Shown in pieces: positions 42,101 to 49,114 of a stretch of DNA of 64,000 nt (within the stretch, counting starts at the first letter, position 1; each line of letters starts with the position of its first letter). The notes beneath the pieces are model-generated. The model saw only the letters and a program-made list of their open reading frames with translations. It had not been told where the DNA came from and did not search any database. Source of the DNA: DTHT01 sp037444625 (lineage in GTDB: Bacteria; Acidobacteriota; Terriglobia; Bryobacterales; Bryobacteraceae). The DNA lies in assembly GCA_037444625.1 (NCBI GenBank), contig JBBIMA010000010.1:20564-84563 (forward strand), written 5' to 3'. The position numbers and the translations under genes were made by a program.

Positions 42101-42485
42101 CACGGCGACCGACCGCAGCGGCACCCGTTCGCGCGGCCCGCGGGCCGATCGGGTGGGCGACGGCAAGGGCCCGCGCGAGGTCGGCCCGTACCCGAAGACC
42201 TGGCTGGACCGCTCCGCCTTCAAGGAGCCGGTGGCGGGCACGCTGGGCAACTCGGGCGTGGGCGTGGTGCGCGGTCCCGGCTGGAAGACCTTCGACCTGT
42301 CGGTGCACAAATTCTTCCCCATCCGGGAGGGGATGAGGTTGGAGTACCGGGCGGAGTTCTTCAACCTGACCAACACGCCGCAGTTCGGCGCGCCCAACCG
42401 CAGCGCTTCCAGCGCGACCTTCGGCGAGATCACGAGCGCTCAGGGCGAACGGAACATCCAGTTCGCTTTGAAGCTGTATTTCTGA
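39141..42485 (+). CDS. TonB-dependent receptor 2 (carboxypeptidase-regulatory-like N-terminus)
   Basis: A 1114-residue outer-membrane receptor. It has a signal peptide around residues 13-31 (LIPALLLAILPAARLAGQE), a regulatory-like domain (ITGRITDPTGAAIVGATVTA, residues ~38-125), the plug with NNFLLDGVDNNHTSDNL, and a barrel that ends in FALKLYF. Full length and intact. It is similar in plan but clearly different in sequence from receptor 1. No transporter or degradation enzyme is close enough to suggest a substrate. It has its own promoter and a hairpin terminator downstream. Confidence 0.93.
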   Translation: MRNYDVGAPRVRSLLIPALLLAILPAARLAGQEVSAGITGRITDPTGAAIVGATVTARDIQRGTLWPTQTNEEGVYAFPRIPVGTYELKVEAKGFKTLTRPGITLELNQRARLDLRLELGAVTETIEVTGVAPLLNTDTTIVGSVLTSNSIVNTPLISRNFISLTLLAPGVTTTNPSAFNNGVRTSGGGRPYVNGNRKEANNFLLDGVDNNHTSDNLTAYQPNLDAIQEVKMITNNASAEFGNFQGGVINVSLKSGTNQAHGTVFEFFRNDKLNANNWGRNWSLAPDPKTGKAPRSPIRWNEFGGTIGGPLKRDKIFYFGDYQGIRRYTPPSIGSVSVIPTAFRQGDFSRLLTERNTQLYDPLTTNAQGVRLPFPNNQIPLARRNVVATNLFGSPDLYPDPLNNELRFNQLNASRSQLITDQFDVKIDAKLSEKDDFSSRYSWSRQEMPGKNSFPLFFNSFNHAPFQNAVVNWTRSISPTAVNELRIGFNRILLWNGGEDKGLGNVAEKLGIKQGNERGPGLMSVEFSGGLASNIGSANIGTQQKFPNNTFHYADNLTLIRGRHMMKTGGQLLRQQMNPFYAGNFGRTGFIRFNGQYTAGPNANSPASRGFPEADFFLGYPSRAGRGVNTGSWGHRKIILGFYFQDDWRATDELTLNLGLRWEYHSPLVEVKDRQSNFEPFSGRLMLAGKDGNSRALYEPFKKDFQPRVGFAWTPKALGGNTVFRGAYTISSFMEGTGTNLRLPMNPPFNFEFEAIYEGQTAIGSTTDQGLTVLRAQDPWANATIRLWDPFVRPANVQQWSFIIERQLPAQTVVTAGYVGQHGTHLVVPMPYFQRRLIAPGQTVPSPYLSGNPQLANIAQISGTESCGNQRYDSLQVTARKRLSAGLEYQLSYTWSKGMSDAIGYYGEGGQSASQSAYWQYLYDRKAEWGPTYFDAAHIFTYVYTYELPVGRNKRFGANWNRWANGLLGGWQMGGILMLRSGFPLTITATDRSGTRSRGPRADRVGDGKGPREVGPYPKTWLDRSAFKEPVAGTLGNSGVGVVRGPGWKTFDLSVHKFFPIREGMRLEYRAEFFNLTNTPQFGAPNRSASSATFGEITSAQGERNIQFALKLYF

Positions 42486-42506
42486 AGCGTTCTCCGGCGC
42501 GCCAGT

Positions 42507-42536
42507 CCGGGGCATGCCGGCGGCGGCATGCCCCGG
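42507..42536. terminator. Perfect 13-bp hairpin between TonB receptor 2 and manC
   Basis: CCGGGGCATGCCG and CGGCATGCCCCGG pair perfectly around a GCGG loop. It lies between convergent genes and can end transcription from both sides, though no U-run follows. Confidence 0.65.
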
Positions 42537-42540
42537 CCGC

Positions 42541-43620
42541 TCACAGCAGTTCGTCGCGCTTCTGTTTTTCCAGGGCGCGGACGATCTCCCCCACCCGCTG
42601 GGCGGCCGTACGATGCGCCACCAGCAGGGCGTCCGGCGTATCCACCACGATCAGGTCGCGCACGCCCAGCAGCGCGACGAGCCTGCTGTCGGAATCTACG
42701 TAGCTGCCTGAGCTGGAGAGCAACAGCGCCTGGCCGCGTACGGCGTTACCCTCCGCGTCGTGCGACATCAGCTCGTAGACCGCGTTCCAGCTTCCCACGT
42801 CGCTCCACCGGATCCGGTCGCTGGGGAAGCCCGCCACGTTGCGGCTCTTCTCCAGCACGGCGTAGTCCACCGAGATGTTCTCGCACAGGGGATAAGACTC
42901 GCGCAGCCGGGCGGCGAACCGGCGGTCTGCGAAACCGGGCAGGGAGGCCAACAAGGAGGCGGTGCGGCCCAGGTGGGCGCGCAGCTCCTCCAGAAAGACA
43001 TCCGCCCGCCAGAAGAAGATGCCGGAGTTCCAATAGAAGCGGCCGGCGGCCAGATAGCGGCGGGCGGTCCGCAGGTCCGGCTTCTCGTGGAAGCGCAGGA
43101 CCGGAGTGGGGCGGAGCGCGTCGGGTGCCAACTCCGGGGCGAACTCGATGTAGCCGTAGCCGGTTTCCGGCCAGCGGGGCCGGATGCCCAGGACGACCAG
43201 GCGCCGGCGGTCGGCCGCGCGGTAGGCCGCCCGCACCAGTCGGAGGAAGGCCCCGGGCGGGGAGATCAACTGATCGGCCGGGAAGACGCCCATCACCGCT
43301 TCTGGATCCAGGGAGAGCAGAATATGGGCCGCCAGCCCGATGCATGGCGCGGTGTTGCGCCCGGCCGGTTCGGCCACGATCTGGCGAGCGGGCAGCTCCG
43401 GCAACTGGCGGAGAATCTCCGGCCGCAGCTCCCGGTTGGTGATCACCCAGATCCGCTCGGGCGGCAGTAAGGGGCGCAGGCGATCGAGCGTCTGCTGGAT
43501 CAGGGAACGCTCCCCGAAAACCTTCAAAACCTGCTTGGCGCAGCGGCGCCGGCTGCGCGGCCAGAAGCGGGTGCCGCGTCCTCCGGCCATGATGACGGCG
43601 TAGCAATGCTCAGCCTGCAT
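42541..43620 (-). CDS. manC: Mannose-1-phosphate guanylyltransferase
   Basis: ManC makes GDP-mannose from mannose-1-phosphate and GTP for polysaccharide and glycan synthesis. The 359-residue protein has the nucleotide-binding AVIMAGGRGTRFWPRSRR, the FPADQLI (usually FPADH) block, EKPDLRTARRYLAAGRFYWNSG and the DYAVLEKSRNVAG and WSDVGSWNAVYEL ending. It is the short form without the C-terminal phosphomannose isomerase domain. It is a single gene, convergent with receptor 2. Confidence 0.93.
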   Translation of the reverse strand: MQAEHCYAVIMAGGRGTRFWPRSRRRCAKQVLKVFGERSLIQQTLDRLRPLLPPERIWVITNRELRPEILRQLPELPARQIVAEPAGRNTAPCIGLAAHILLSLDPEAVMGVFPADQLISPPGAFLRLVRAAYRAADRRRLVVLGIRPRWPETGYGYIEFAPELAPDALRPTPVLRFHEKPDLRTARRYLAAGRFYWNSGIFFWRADVFLEELRAHLGRTASLLASLPGFADRRFAARLRESYPLCENISVDYAVLEKSRNVAGFPSDRIRWSDVGSWNAVYELMSHDAEGNAVRGQALLLSSSGSYVDSDSRLVALLGVRDLIVVDTPDALLVAHRTAAQRVGEIVRALEKQKRDELL

Positions 43621-43772
43621 GGCTCAAAGGGACAGCATAGCCGAGGCGGCCGGAGAGGGGGAGGCCGCGCGGCCCGGCGCTTTCAGGGTACACTCGTCAA
43701 AGGCAGGCGGCCCGGCGGCCGCCGGCCGGTTCAGGATGGCATGCGCCACATTCGATCCGAGGGAGGTTCCTG

Positions 43773-45878
43773 ATGTCGCCGGCTGTGCTATGCGCGCTCT
43801 GGATGGCGGCCGCGGTTGGGCAGAGCGGGGCGAAAATGAAGCCGCCCGTCGCTAAGGTCATCCCCCGCAAGCTGGAAGCCCACGGCCACGTGCGCGTGGA
43901 CAACTATTACTGGCTGCGCGAGCGCAACAACCCGGAGGTGCTCCAATACCTGGAGGCCGAGAACCAGTACACGGAGGCGATGACGGCGCACACCCGGGCC
44001 TTGCAGGAGCGGCTGTTCGAAGAGTTCCGGACCCGCATCAAGCAGACCGACATGTCGGTGCCTTACCGGCGCGACGGCTACTATTACTACACGCGGGTCG
44101 AGGAAGGCAAGGAATACCCGATCTACTGCCGCAAGAAGGGATCGCTCGAGGCGCCCGAGGAGATCCTGGTGGACGTCAACCAGGCGGCGGCCGGGCACAA
44201 GTTCTGTTCCGTGACGCCTCCCTCGCCCAGCTCCGGCCAGAACCTCATCGCCTACGGCGTGGACACGGTGGGCCGGCGCTTCTACACGATTTACATCAAG
44301 AACCTGGCCACCGGCGAGACCCTCCGGGATCGAATCCCGAACGTCACCGGCAACGTGGCTTGGGCCAACGACAACCGGACCCTGTTCTACTCCCGGCAAG
44401 ATCCCACCACGCTGCGCTCTTATCAAGTTTTCCGGCACGTCGTCGGGACGGATCCCTCCGAGGACGCGCTGGTCTTCGAGGAAAAGGACCCCACCTTCCG
44501 CTGCTTCGTCTTCAAGACCAAGTCCAAGCGCTATCTGATGATCGGTTCCTCGCAGACGCTGAGCACGGAGTACCGCTATTTGGAGGCCGACAATCCGGGC
44601 GGCGCCTTCCGTGTGTTTCTTCCCCGGCAGCGCGACCACGAGTATCACCTGGACCATTTCCAGGATCACTTCTACATCCGGACCAACCTGAAGGCCAAGA
44701 ATTTCCGGCTGATGAAGGCGCCCGTGGAGCGGACGGGACTGGAGCACTGGCAGGAGGTAATCCCCCATCGGGCCGACGTGTTGCTTCAGGACTTCGAGAT
44801 TTTCCGCGATCACCTGGTGGCGGTGGAGCGCAGGGACGGGCTGACGCGGCTGCGCGTGATGCCCTGGTCGGGCAAGGGCGAGCACTACGTGGAGTTCGGC
44901 GAGCCGGCCTATGCGGCCCGGCCGGCGGAGAACTACGAGTTCGACACCCCGCTGCTGCGCTACACCTACAGCTCGCTGACCACGCCTAACTCGGTCTACG
45001 ACTACAACATGGTCAGCCGGCAGAAGACCCTGCTCAAGCGAGAGGAGATCCTGGGCGGGTTCGATCCGGCCCACTACCAGGCCGAGCGCATCCATGCCAC
45101 GGCGCCGGACGGCGTGAAGGTGCCGATCTCGCTGGTCTACCGCAAGGGATTCCGCCGGGACGGGACCCATCCGCTGCTGCTCTACGGCTACGGCTCTTAC
45201 GGGGCCAGCACGGAGGCCGCCTTCAATCCCTTCCGCCTCAGCCTGCTGGACCGCGGCTTCGTCTACGCCATCGCGCACATCCGGGGCGGGCAGGAACTGG
45301 GCCGGGACTGGTACGAGGACGGCAAGCTGCTGAAGAAGAAGAACACCTTCACCGACTTCATCGCCTGCGCCGAGCACCTGGTGCGAGAGAAGTACGCCGA
45401 TCCCCGGCGCCTGTTCGCCCAGGGGGCCAGTGCGGGCGGGCTGCTGATGGGCGCGGTGATCAACCTGCGGCCCGATCTGTTCCGGGGCGTGATCGCGGGG
45501 GTCCCCTTCGTGGACGTGGTCACCACCATGCTGGACGACAGCATCCCGCTTACCACCAACGAGTACGACGAGTGGGGCAACCCCAACGACAAGAAGTATT
45601 ACGACTACATGCTTTCTTACTCGCCCTACGATCAGGTGCAGGCCAAGGCTTACCCCAACTTACTGGTGACCACCGCGCTGCATGATTCCCAAGTGCAGTA
45701 TTGGGAGCCGGCCAAGTGGGTGGCCAAACTGCGGGCGCTGAAGACCGACAACAATCTGCTGCTGCTGAAAACGCGCATCGAGGCGGGCCACGGCGGCGTC
45801 TCCGGGCGGTACGGACGGTACCGGGAGATCGCCTTCGAGTACGCCTTCCTGCTGGACCTGGCGGGGATCAAACAGTAA
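43773..45878 (+). CDS. S9 prolyl-oligopeptidase family peptidase (oligopeptidase B-like)
   Basis: A 701-residue serine peptidase. The N-terminal beta-propeller (residues ~25-420) is followed by the alpha/beta-hydrolase domain. The catalytic triad is visible as S553 in GASAGG, D638 in ALHDSQ and H673 in EAGHGG. The segment IRGGQELGRDWYEDGKLLKKKNTF (only partly quoted in motif searches) matches oligopeptidase B, which cleaves after Arg/Lys. A hydrophobic N-terminus (AVLCALWMAAAVGQSG) suggests export. A good ribosome-binding site (GGGAGG) sets the ATG; a TACACT box lies further upstream. Confidence 0.92.
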   Translation: MSPAVLCALWMAAAVGQSGAKMKPPVAKVIPRKLEAHGHVRVDNYYWLRERNNPEVLQYLEAENQYTEAMTAHTRALQERLFEEFRTRIKQTDMSVPYRRDGYYYYTRVEEGKEYPIYCRKKGSLEAPEEILVDVNQAAAGHKFCSVTPPSPSSGQNLIAYGVDTVGRRFYTIYIKNLATGETLRDRIPNVTGNVAWANDNRTLFYSRQDPTTLRSYQVFRHVVGTDPSEDALVFEEKDPTFRCFVFKTKSKRYLMIGSSQTLSTEYRYLEADNPGGAFRVFLPRQRDHEYHLDHFQDHFYIRTNLKAKNFRLMKAPVERTGLEHWQEVIPHRADVLLQDFEIFRDHLVAVERRDGLTRLRVMPWSGKGEHYVEFGEPAYAARPAENYEFDTPLLRYTYSSLTTPNSVYDYNMVSRQKTLLKREEILGGFDPAHYQAERIHATAPDGVKVPISLVYRKGFRRDGTHPLLLYGYGSYGASTEAAFNPFRLSLLDRGFVYAIAHIRGGQELGRDWYEDGKLLKKKNTFTDFIACAEHLVREKYADPRRLFAQGASAGGLLMGAVINLRPDLFRGVIAGVPFVDVVTTMLDDSIPLTTNEYDEWGNPNDKKYYDYMLSYSPYDQVQAKAYPNLLVTTALHDSQVQYWEPAKWVAKLRALKTDNNLLLLKTRIEAGHGGVSGRYGRYREIAFEYAFLLDLAGIKQ

Positions 45879-45899
45879 CCCGGCGCCGGGGCGGGATCT

Positions 45900-46529
45900 T
45901 CAAGGCAGCACCTTGATCCGGATGTTGCGGAACTCGACCCGCGTGCCGTGTCCCAGGAAGCCGATGTGGCCCGAGGAGCGCAGCAATCCGGGATGGCGTT
46001 TGAGCACTTGCGGTTCCCGGACGATGTCCAGGCCGGCGTCCAGGATGATCACGCCGTTCAGGGTCACGCGGATGCGCCGCCCGTCGGCCAGGATCTCCTC
46101 TTCGTTCCACTCCCCGGCCGGTTTGAGGTAGCCGGTGCGCGCCGGGATTACGTCGTAGATCGAGCCGTGATGCTGCTCGGGCTTCAGCCAGCCCTTGTAT
46201 TTTTCGTGCTGGTCGTCGAGGATCTGGATCTCCATGCCCTGATAAGCGGCGTCGCCTTCCAGGGGCGCGCGGATGCCCACGCCGTTGTTGCCGCCGGGCG
46301 AGAGGCGAAATTCGAAGCGCAGGATGAAGTTGGCGTATTCCTTCTCGGTGAACAGGTTGCCGCCGCCCTCGGCGGGGCAGACCAGTAACCCGTTCTCTAC
46401 GACGTAGCCCGGCCCGCGCCCGCGGACCAGCCTCCAGCCGTCCAGAGTCTTGCCGTCGAACAGGGGCGTGAAGCCGGGTTCCTCGGCGAACCAGGCCAGC
46501 GTGAGCAACGTCAGCCAAAGCATCGTCAT
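45900..46529 (-). CDS. DUF1080 (3-keto-disaccharide hydrolase-type) exported protein
   Basis: A 209-residue protein with a short signal (LWLTLLTLAWFAEE) and the DUF1080 concanavalin-like fold: GFTPLFDGKTLDGWRL, then NFILRFEFRLSPGGNNGVGIR, GSIYDVIPARTGYLKP and SSGHIGFLGHGTRVEFRNI. Members include 3-keto-glucoside hydrolases and are abundant in Acidobacteria and Planctomycetes. It starts 6 bases after the sulfatase stop. Two ATGs fit; the second (46523) is better spaced from GGAGG. Confidence 0.9.
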   Translation of the reverse strand: MTMLWLTLLTLAWFAEEPGFTPLFDGKTLDGWRLVRGRGPGYVVENGLLVCPAEGGGNLFTEKEYANFILRFEFRLSPGGNNGVGIRAPLEGDAAYQGMEIQILDDQHEKYKGWLKPEQHHGSIYDVIPARTGYLKPAGEWNEEEILADGRRIRVTLNGVIILDAGLDIVREPQVLKRHPGLLRSSGHIGFLGHGTRVEFRNIRIKVLP

Positions 46530-46535
46530 GCCTCC

Positions 46536-47903
46536 TCAGGCGCGCGGTCTGGGCAGGGCGCCCGGAGTGTAGGGCCCCTCCTGCCGCGCCTTGGTTTCCG
46601 CATAGGCCTTGCGGACGGGTTCGGGGAATCCCTCCATGAGCCGTTCGATGCGGGCCTGGATCTCGGCCACGATCTTGGGATTCTCCGGAGCCACATCATA
46701 ACTCTCGTCGGGATCGGCGGCGAGGTCGTAAAGCTCCGGCGGGTTGACGGGCAAGTTATGGCGTCCCCCGGCCGGGGCGGGATTGTAGGCGAAGGTGTTG
46801 TAGCGGGCGATATGGAGCTTCCAGCGGCCCCAACGGGCGCACTGGAGATGGATGTTGTCGAAATAGAGCAGCGCCTCGCGTTCGATCTCACGGCGAGCGC
46901 CGGTCAGCAGCGGCCAGATATCCACGCCGTCCAGCGGCTTGGCGGGCGGCGCGGCGCCGGCCAGCCTGAGGAAGGTGGGGACGATGTCCATCATCGAGGT
47001 GAGCGCCTCCGAGACGCGTCCCTTGGGAATGCGTCCGGGCCAGCGAGCCAGGAACGGCACGCGGACCCCGCCCTCCCAGGTGCTGCCCTTGCGCCCCCGC
47101 AGGCGGCCGGGGCTGCCCTGGTACCAGGGGCCGTTGTCGCTGGAGAACAGCACCAGGGTGTGCTGGGCGAGGCCGTGCTTGTCGAGCGCGCCCAGGACTT
47201 CACCCACGCTCCAGTCAATCTCCTCGACCACGTCGCCGTACAGGCCCAGGGGCGAGCGCCCGCGGAAGCGCGCCGAGGCGTGCAGCGGGATGTGAGGAAA
47301 GGTGTGGGCGAAGTAAAGGAAGAACGGCGAGTCCTTGGCCGAGGCCAGGAAGCGCAGCGCCTGTTCGGTGTAGCGTTGGGTGAGGGTGTCTTGCCGGGCC
47401 GGCTCCTCGAGGGTTTCCGTGTTGCGGAGCAGCGGCGTGGGCTTCATGTCGTTGCTGTAAGGAATGCCGAAATACTCGTCGAAGCCGCGGCTGGTGGGCA
47501 GGAACTGGGGCAGGTGTCCGAGGTGCCACTTGCCGATGCACATGGTCTTGTAGCCCAGCGGCTTGAGCAGCTCGGCCAGGGTGGCCTCGTCCTTGGGCAG
47601 GCCGACGGTGTCCTTGGGATTCAACACCCGGGGCACGCCCACCCGGGTCGGATAGCGTCCGGTGAGCAAGGAGGCGCGCGAGGGAGAGCAGACCGGGTTG
47701 GCGGAGAGGTGCTGCATGAAGCGAACGCCCTCCGCCGCCAGGCGGTCCAGGTTGGGCGTGCGGATGCGCGAGCCGTAGCAGCCCAAGTCGCCGTAACCGA
47801 GGTCGTCGCAGAAGAGGATGACGAGATTGGGGGGCCGGCTGCCGGCGGCCAGGGCTCCGCCCGCGGCCGCCAGGAAGCCGCGCCGGGTCAATGCCGTACT
47901 CAT
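46536..47903 (-). CDS. Tat-exported sulfatase 2
   Basis: A 455-residue sulfatase, first gene of an operon with DUF1080. Its Tat signal is TRRGFLAAAGGALAAG. The active site is C72-S-P-S-R (cysteine type, needs formylglycine conversion); metal-binding residues are in FCDDLGYGDLG and SSDNGPWYQG. The pairing with DUF1080 suggests that both act on one sulfated or keto-sugar-containing glycan outside the cytoplasm (inference). The start at 47903 has no ribosome-binding site; a TATCAT box lies 8 bases before it. Confidence 0.92.
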   Translation of the reverse strand: MSTALTRRGFLAAAGGALAAGSRPPNLVILFCDDLGYGDLGCYGSRIRTPNLDRLAAEGVRFMQHLSANPVCSPSRASLLTGRYPTRVGVPRVLNPKDTVGLPKDEATLAELLKPLGYKTMCIGKWHLGHLPQFLPTSRGFDEYFGIPYSNDMKPTPLLRNTETLEEPARQDTLTQRYTEQALRFLASAKDSPFFLYFAHTFPHIPLHASARFRGRSPLGLYGDVVEEIDWSVGEVLGALDKHGLAQHTLVLFSSDNGPWYQGSPGRLRGRKGSTWEGGVRVPFLARWPGRIPKGRVSEALTSMMDIVPTFLRLAGAAPPAKPLDGVDIWPLLTGARREIEREALLYFDNIHLQCARWGRWKLHIARYNTFAYNPAPAGGRHNLPVNPPELYDLAADPDESYDVAPENPKIVAEIQARIERLMEGFPEPVRKAYAETKARQEGPYTPGALPRPRA

Positions 47904-47911
47904 ACCGCGTG

Positions 47912-47917
47912 ATGATA
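47912..47917 (-). promoter_or_regulatory. -10 box (TATCAT) 8 bases before the sulfatase 2 start
   Basis: On the minus strand TATCAT is followed by CACGCGGT and ATG, with no ribosome-binding site. It is divergent from the ribBA -10 box 27 bases away. Confidence 0.45.
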
Positions 47918-47943
47918 GCAAAGCCGGCCCGCGCCTGCTCCCC

Positions 47944-47949
47944 TACAAT
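47944..47949 (+). promoter_or_regulatory. -10 box (TACAAT) 10 bases before ribBA
   Basis: TACAAT is followed by AGAGAGTGGT and the ATG. The purine-rich spacer could be a ribosome-binding site, but transcription from this box would leave only 3-4 bases of leader. Confidence 0.4.
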
Positions 47950-47959
47950 AGAGAGTGGT

Positions 47960-49096
47960 ATGCCCTTCGCTTCGATCCCCGAGGCGCTCGAAGAAATCCG
48001 CGCCGGGCGCATGCTGGTGGTGGTGGACGACGAGGATCGGGAGAACGAAGGCGATCTGACCTGCGCGGCCGAGAAGGTCACCCCCGAAATCATCAACTTC
48101 ATGGCCACCCACGGGCGGGGGTTGATTTGTCTGGCTCTGACGGCCGAGCGCTGCGACCAGCTCGAGTTGCCCCTGATCGCTCCCCATAACACCTCGCGCT
48201 TCGGCACGGCCTTCTGCGAGACGATTGACGCGCGGGAGGGCGTGACCACCGGCATCTCGGCCCATGACCGGGCGCACACCATCCGGGTGGCCATTGACCC
48301 GGACACCAGACCCGAGGACCTGGCCCGGCCCGGCCACGTCTTTCCCTTGCGCGCCCGACCGGGCGGGGTGCTGGTGCGCGCCGGCCAGACCGAAGCGGCC
48401 GTGGATCTGGCGCGGCTGGCGGGACTGAGGCCCGCGGGAGTGATCTGCGAGGTCATGAACCCGGACGGGACCATGGCCCGCCTGCCGCAACTGGAGGAGT
48501 TCTGCGCCCGCCATCAGATGAAGCTGATCTCGGTGGCCGACCTGATCCGGTACCGCTTGCGGCACGAACGCTTCATCCGCCGGGTGGCGGAAGGTCTGCT
48601 ACCGACCGAGTTCGGCGAGTTCCGCAGCGTGGTCTACGGCACCTCGATTGATCCGGAGACGCATCTGGCCCTGGTCCGAGGCGAGGTGCGCGGCCGGGAA
48701 GGCGTGCTGGTGCGGATGCACTCGCGCTGCCTGTACGGAGACGTCTTTGCGGCCACCTCCTGCGATTGCCATCGCATCATCCGCGCATCACTGGAACGCA
48801 TCGCGCAGGAGGGCTGCGGCGTGCTGGTCTATCTGCATCAGACCGGGCCCGGCATCCGCATCGCCCGGGGCGAGGACGGCGCCGGCCGCCTGATCACCCA
48901 CACCCGCGACTTCCTGCACTACGCCACCGCCGACGGCCAGCGGCTGCTCCAGTACGAGGTGGGCATCGGCGCGCAGATCCTTTCCGATCTCGGCCTGCAC
49001 ACCATACGCCTGCTCACCAACCATCCCCGCCGGATCGCGGGGCTGGAGGGATTCGGCATCCGCGTGCTCGAGCAGGTTCCCGCCCTGCCGGTCTGA
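47960..49096 (+). CDS. ribBA: Bifunctional RibBA-like protein with divergent GTP cyclohydrolase II half
   Basis: A 378-residue fusion for riboflavin synthesis. The N-terminal half (1-~200) is a complete DHBP synthase: DDEDRENEGDLTCAAE, THGRGLICLALT, HNTSRFGTAFCETIDAR, REGVTTGIS. The C-terminal half has the GTP cyclohydrolase II zinc site (C257, C268, C270) and the RLLTNHPRRIAGLEG end. However, the normally conserved GRGIG loop reads GPGIR (P297 in place of the arginine), and the DTVEAN segment is missing, replaced by a region around LHYATADGQRLLQYEVGIGAQ. Whether it still opens GTP is doubtful; a second RibA may exist elsewhere. Confidence 0.88.
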   Translation: MPFASIPEALEEIRAGRMLVVVDDEDRENEGDLTCAAEKVTPEIINFMATHGRGLICLALTAERCDQLELPLIAPHNTSRFGTAFCETIDAREGVTTGISAHDRAHTIRVAIDPDTRPEDLARPGHVFPLRARPGGVLVRAGQTEAAVDLARLAGLRPAGVICEVMNPDGTMARLPQLEEFCARHQMKLISVADLIRYRLRHERFIRRVAEGLLPTEFGEFRSVVYGTSIDPETHLALVRGEVRGREGVLVRMHSRCLYGDVFAATSCDCHRIIRASLERIAQEGCGVLVYLHQTGPGIRIARGEDGAGRLITHTRDFLHYATADGQRLLQYEVGIGAQILSDLGLHTIRLLTNHPRRIAGLEGFGIRVLEQVPALPV

Positions 49097-49114
49097 GTGC
49101 GGCCCCGGCGGGCC

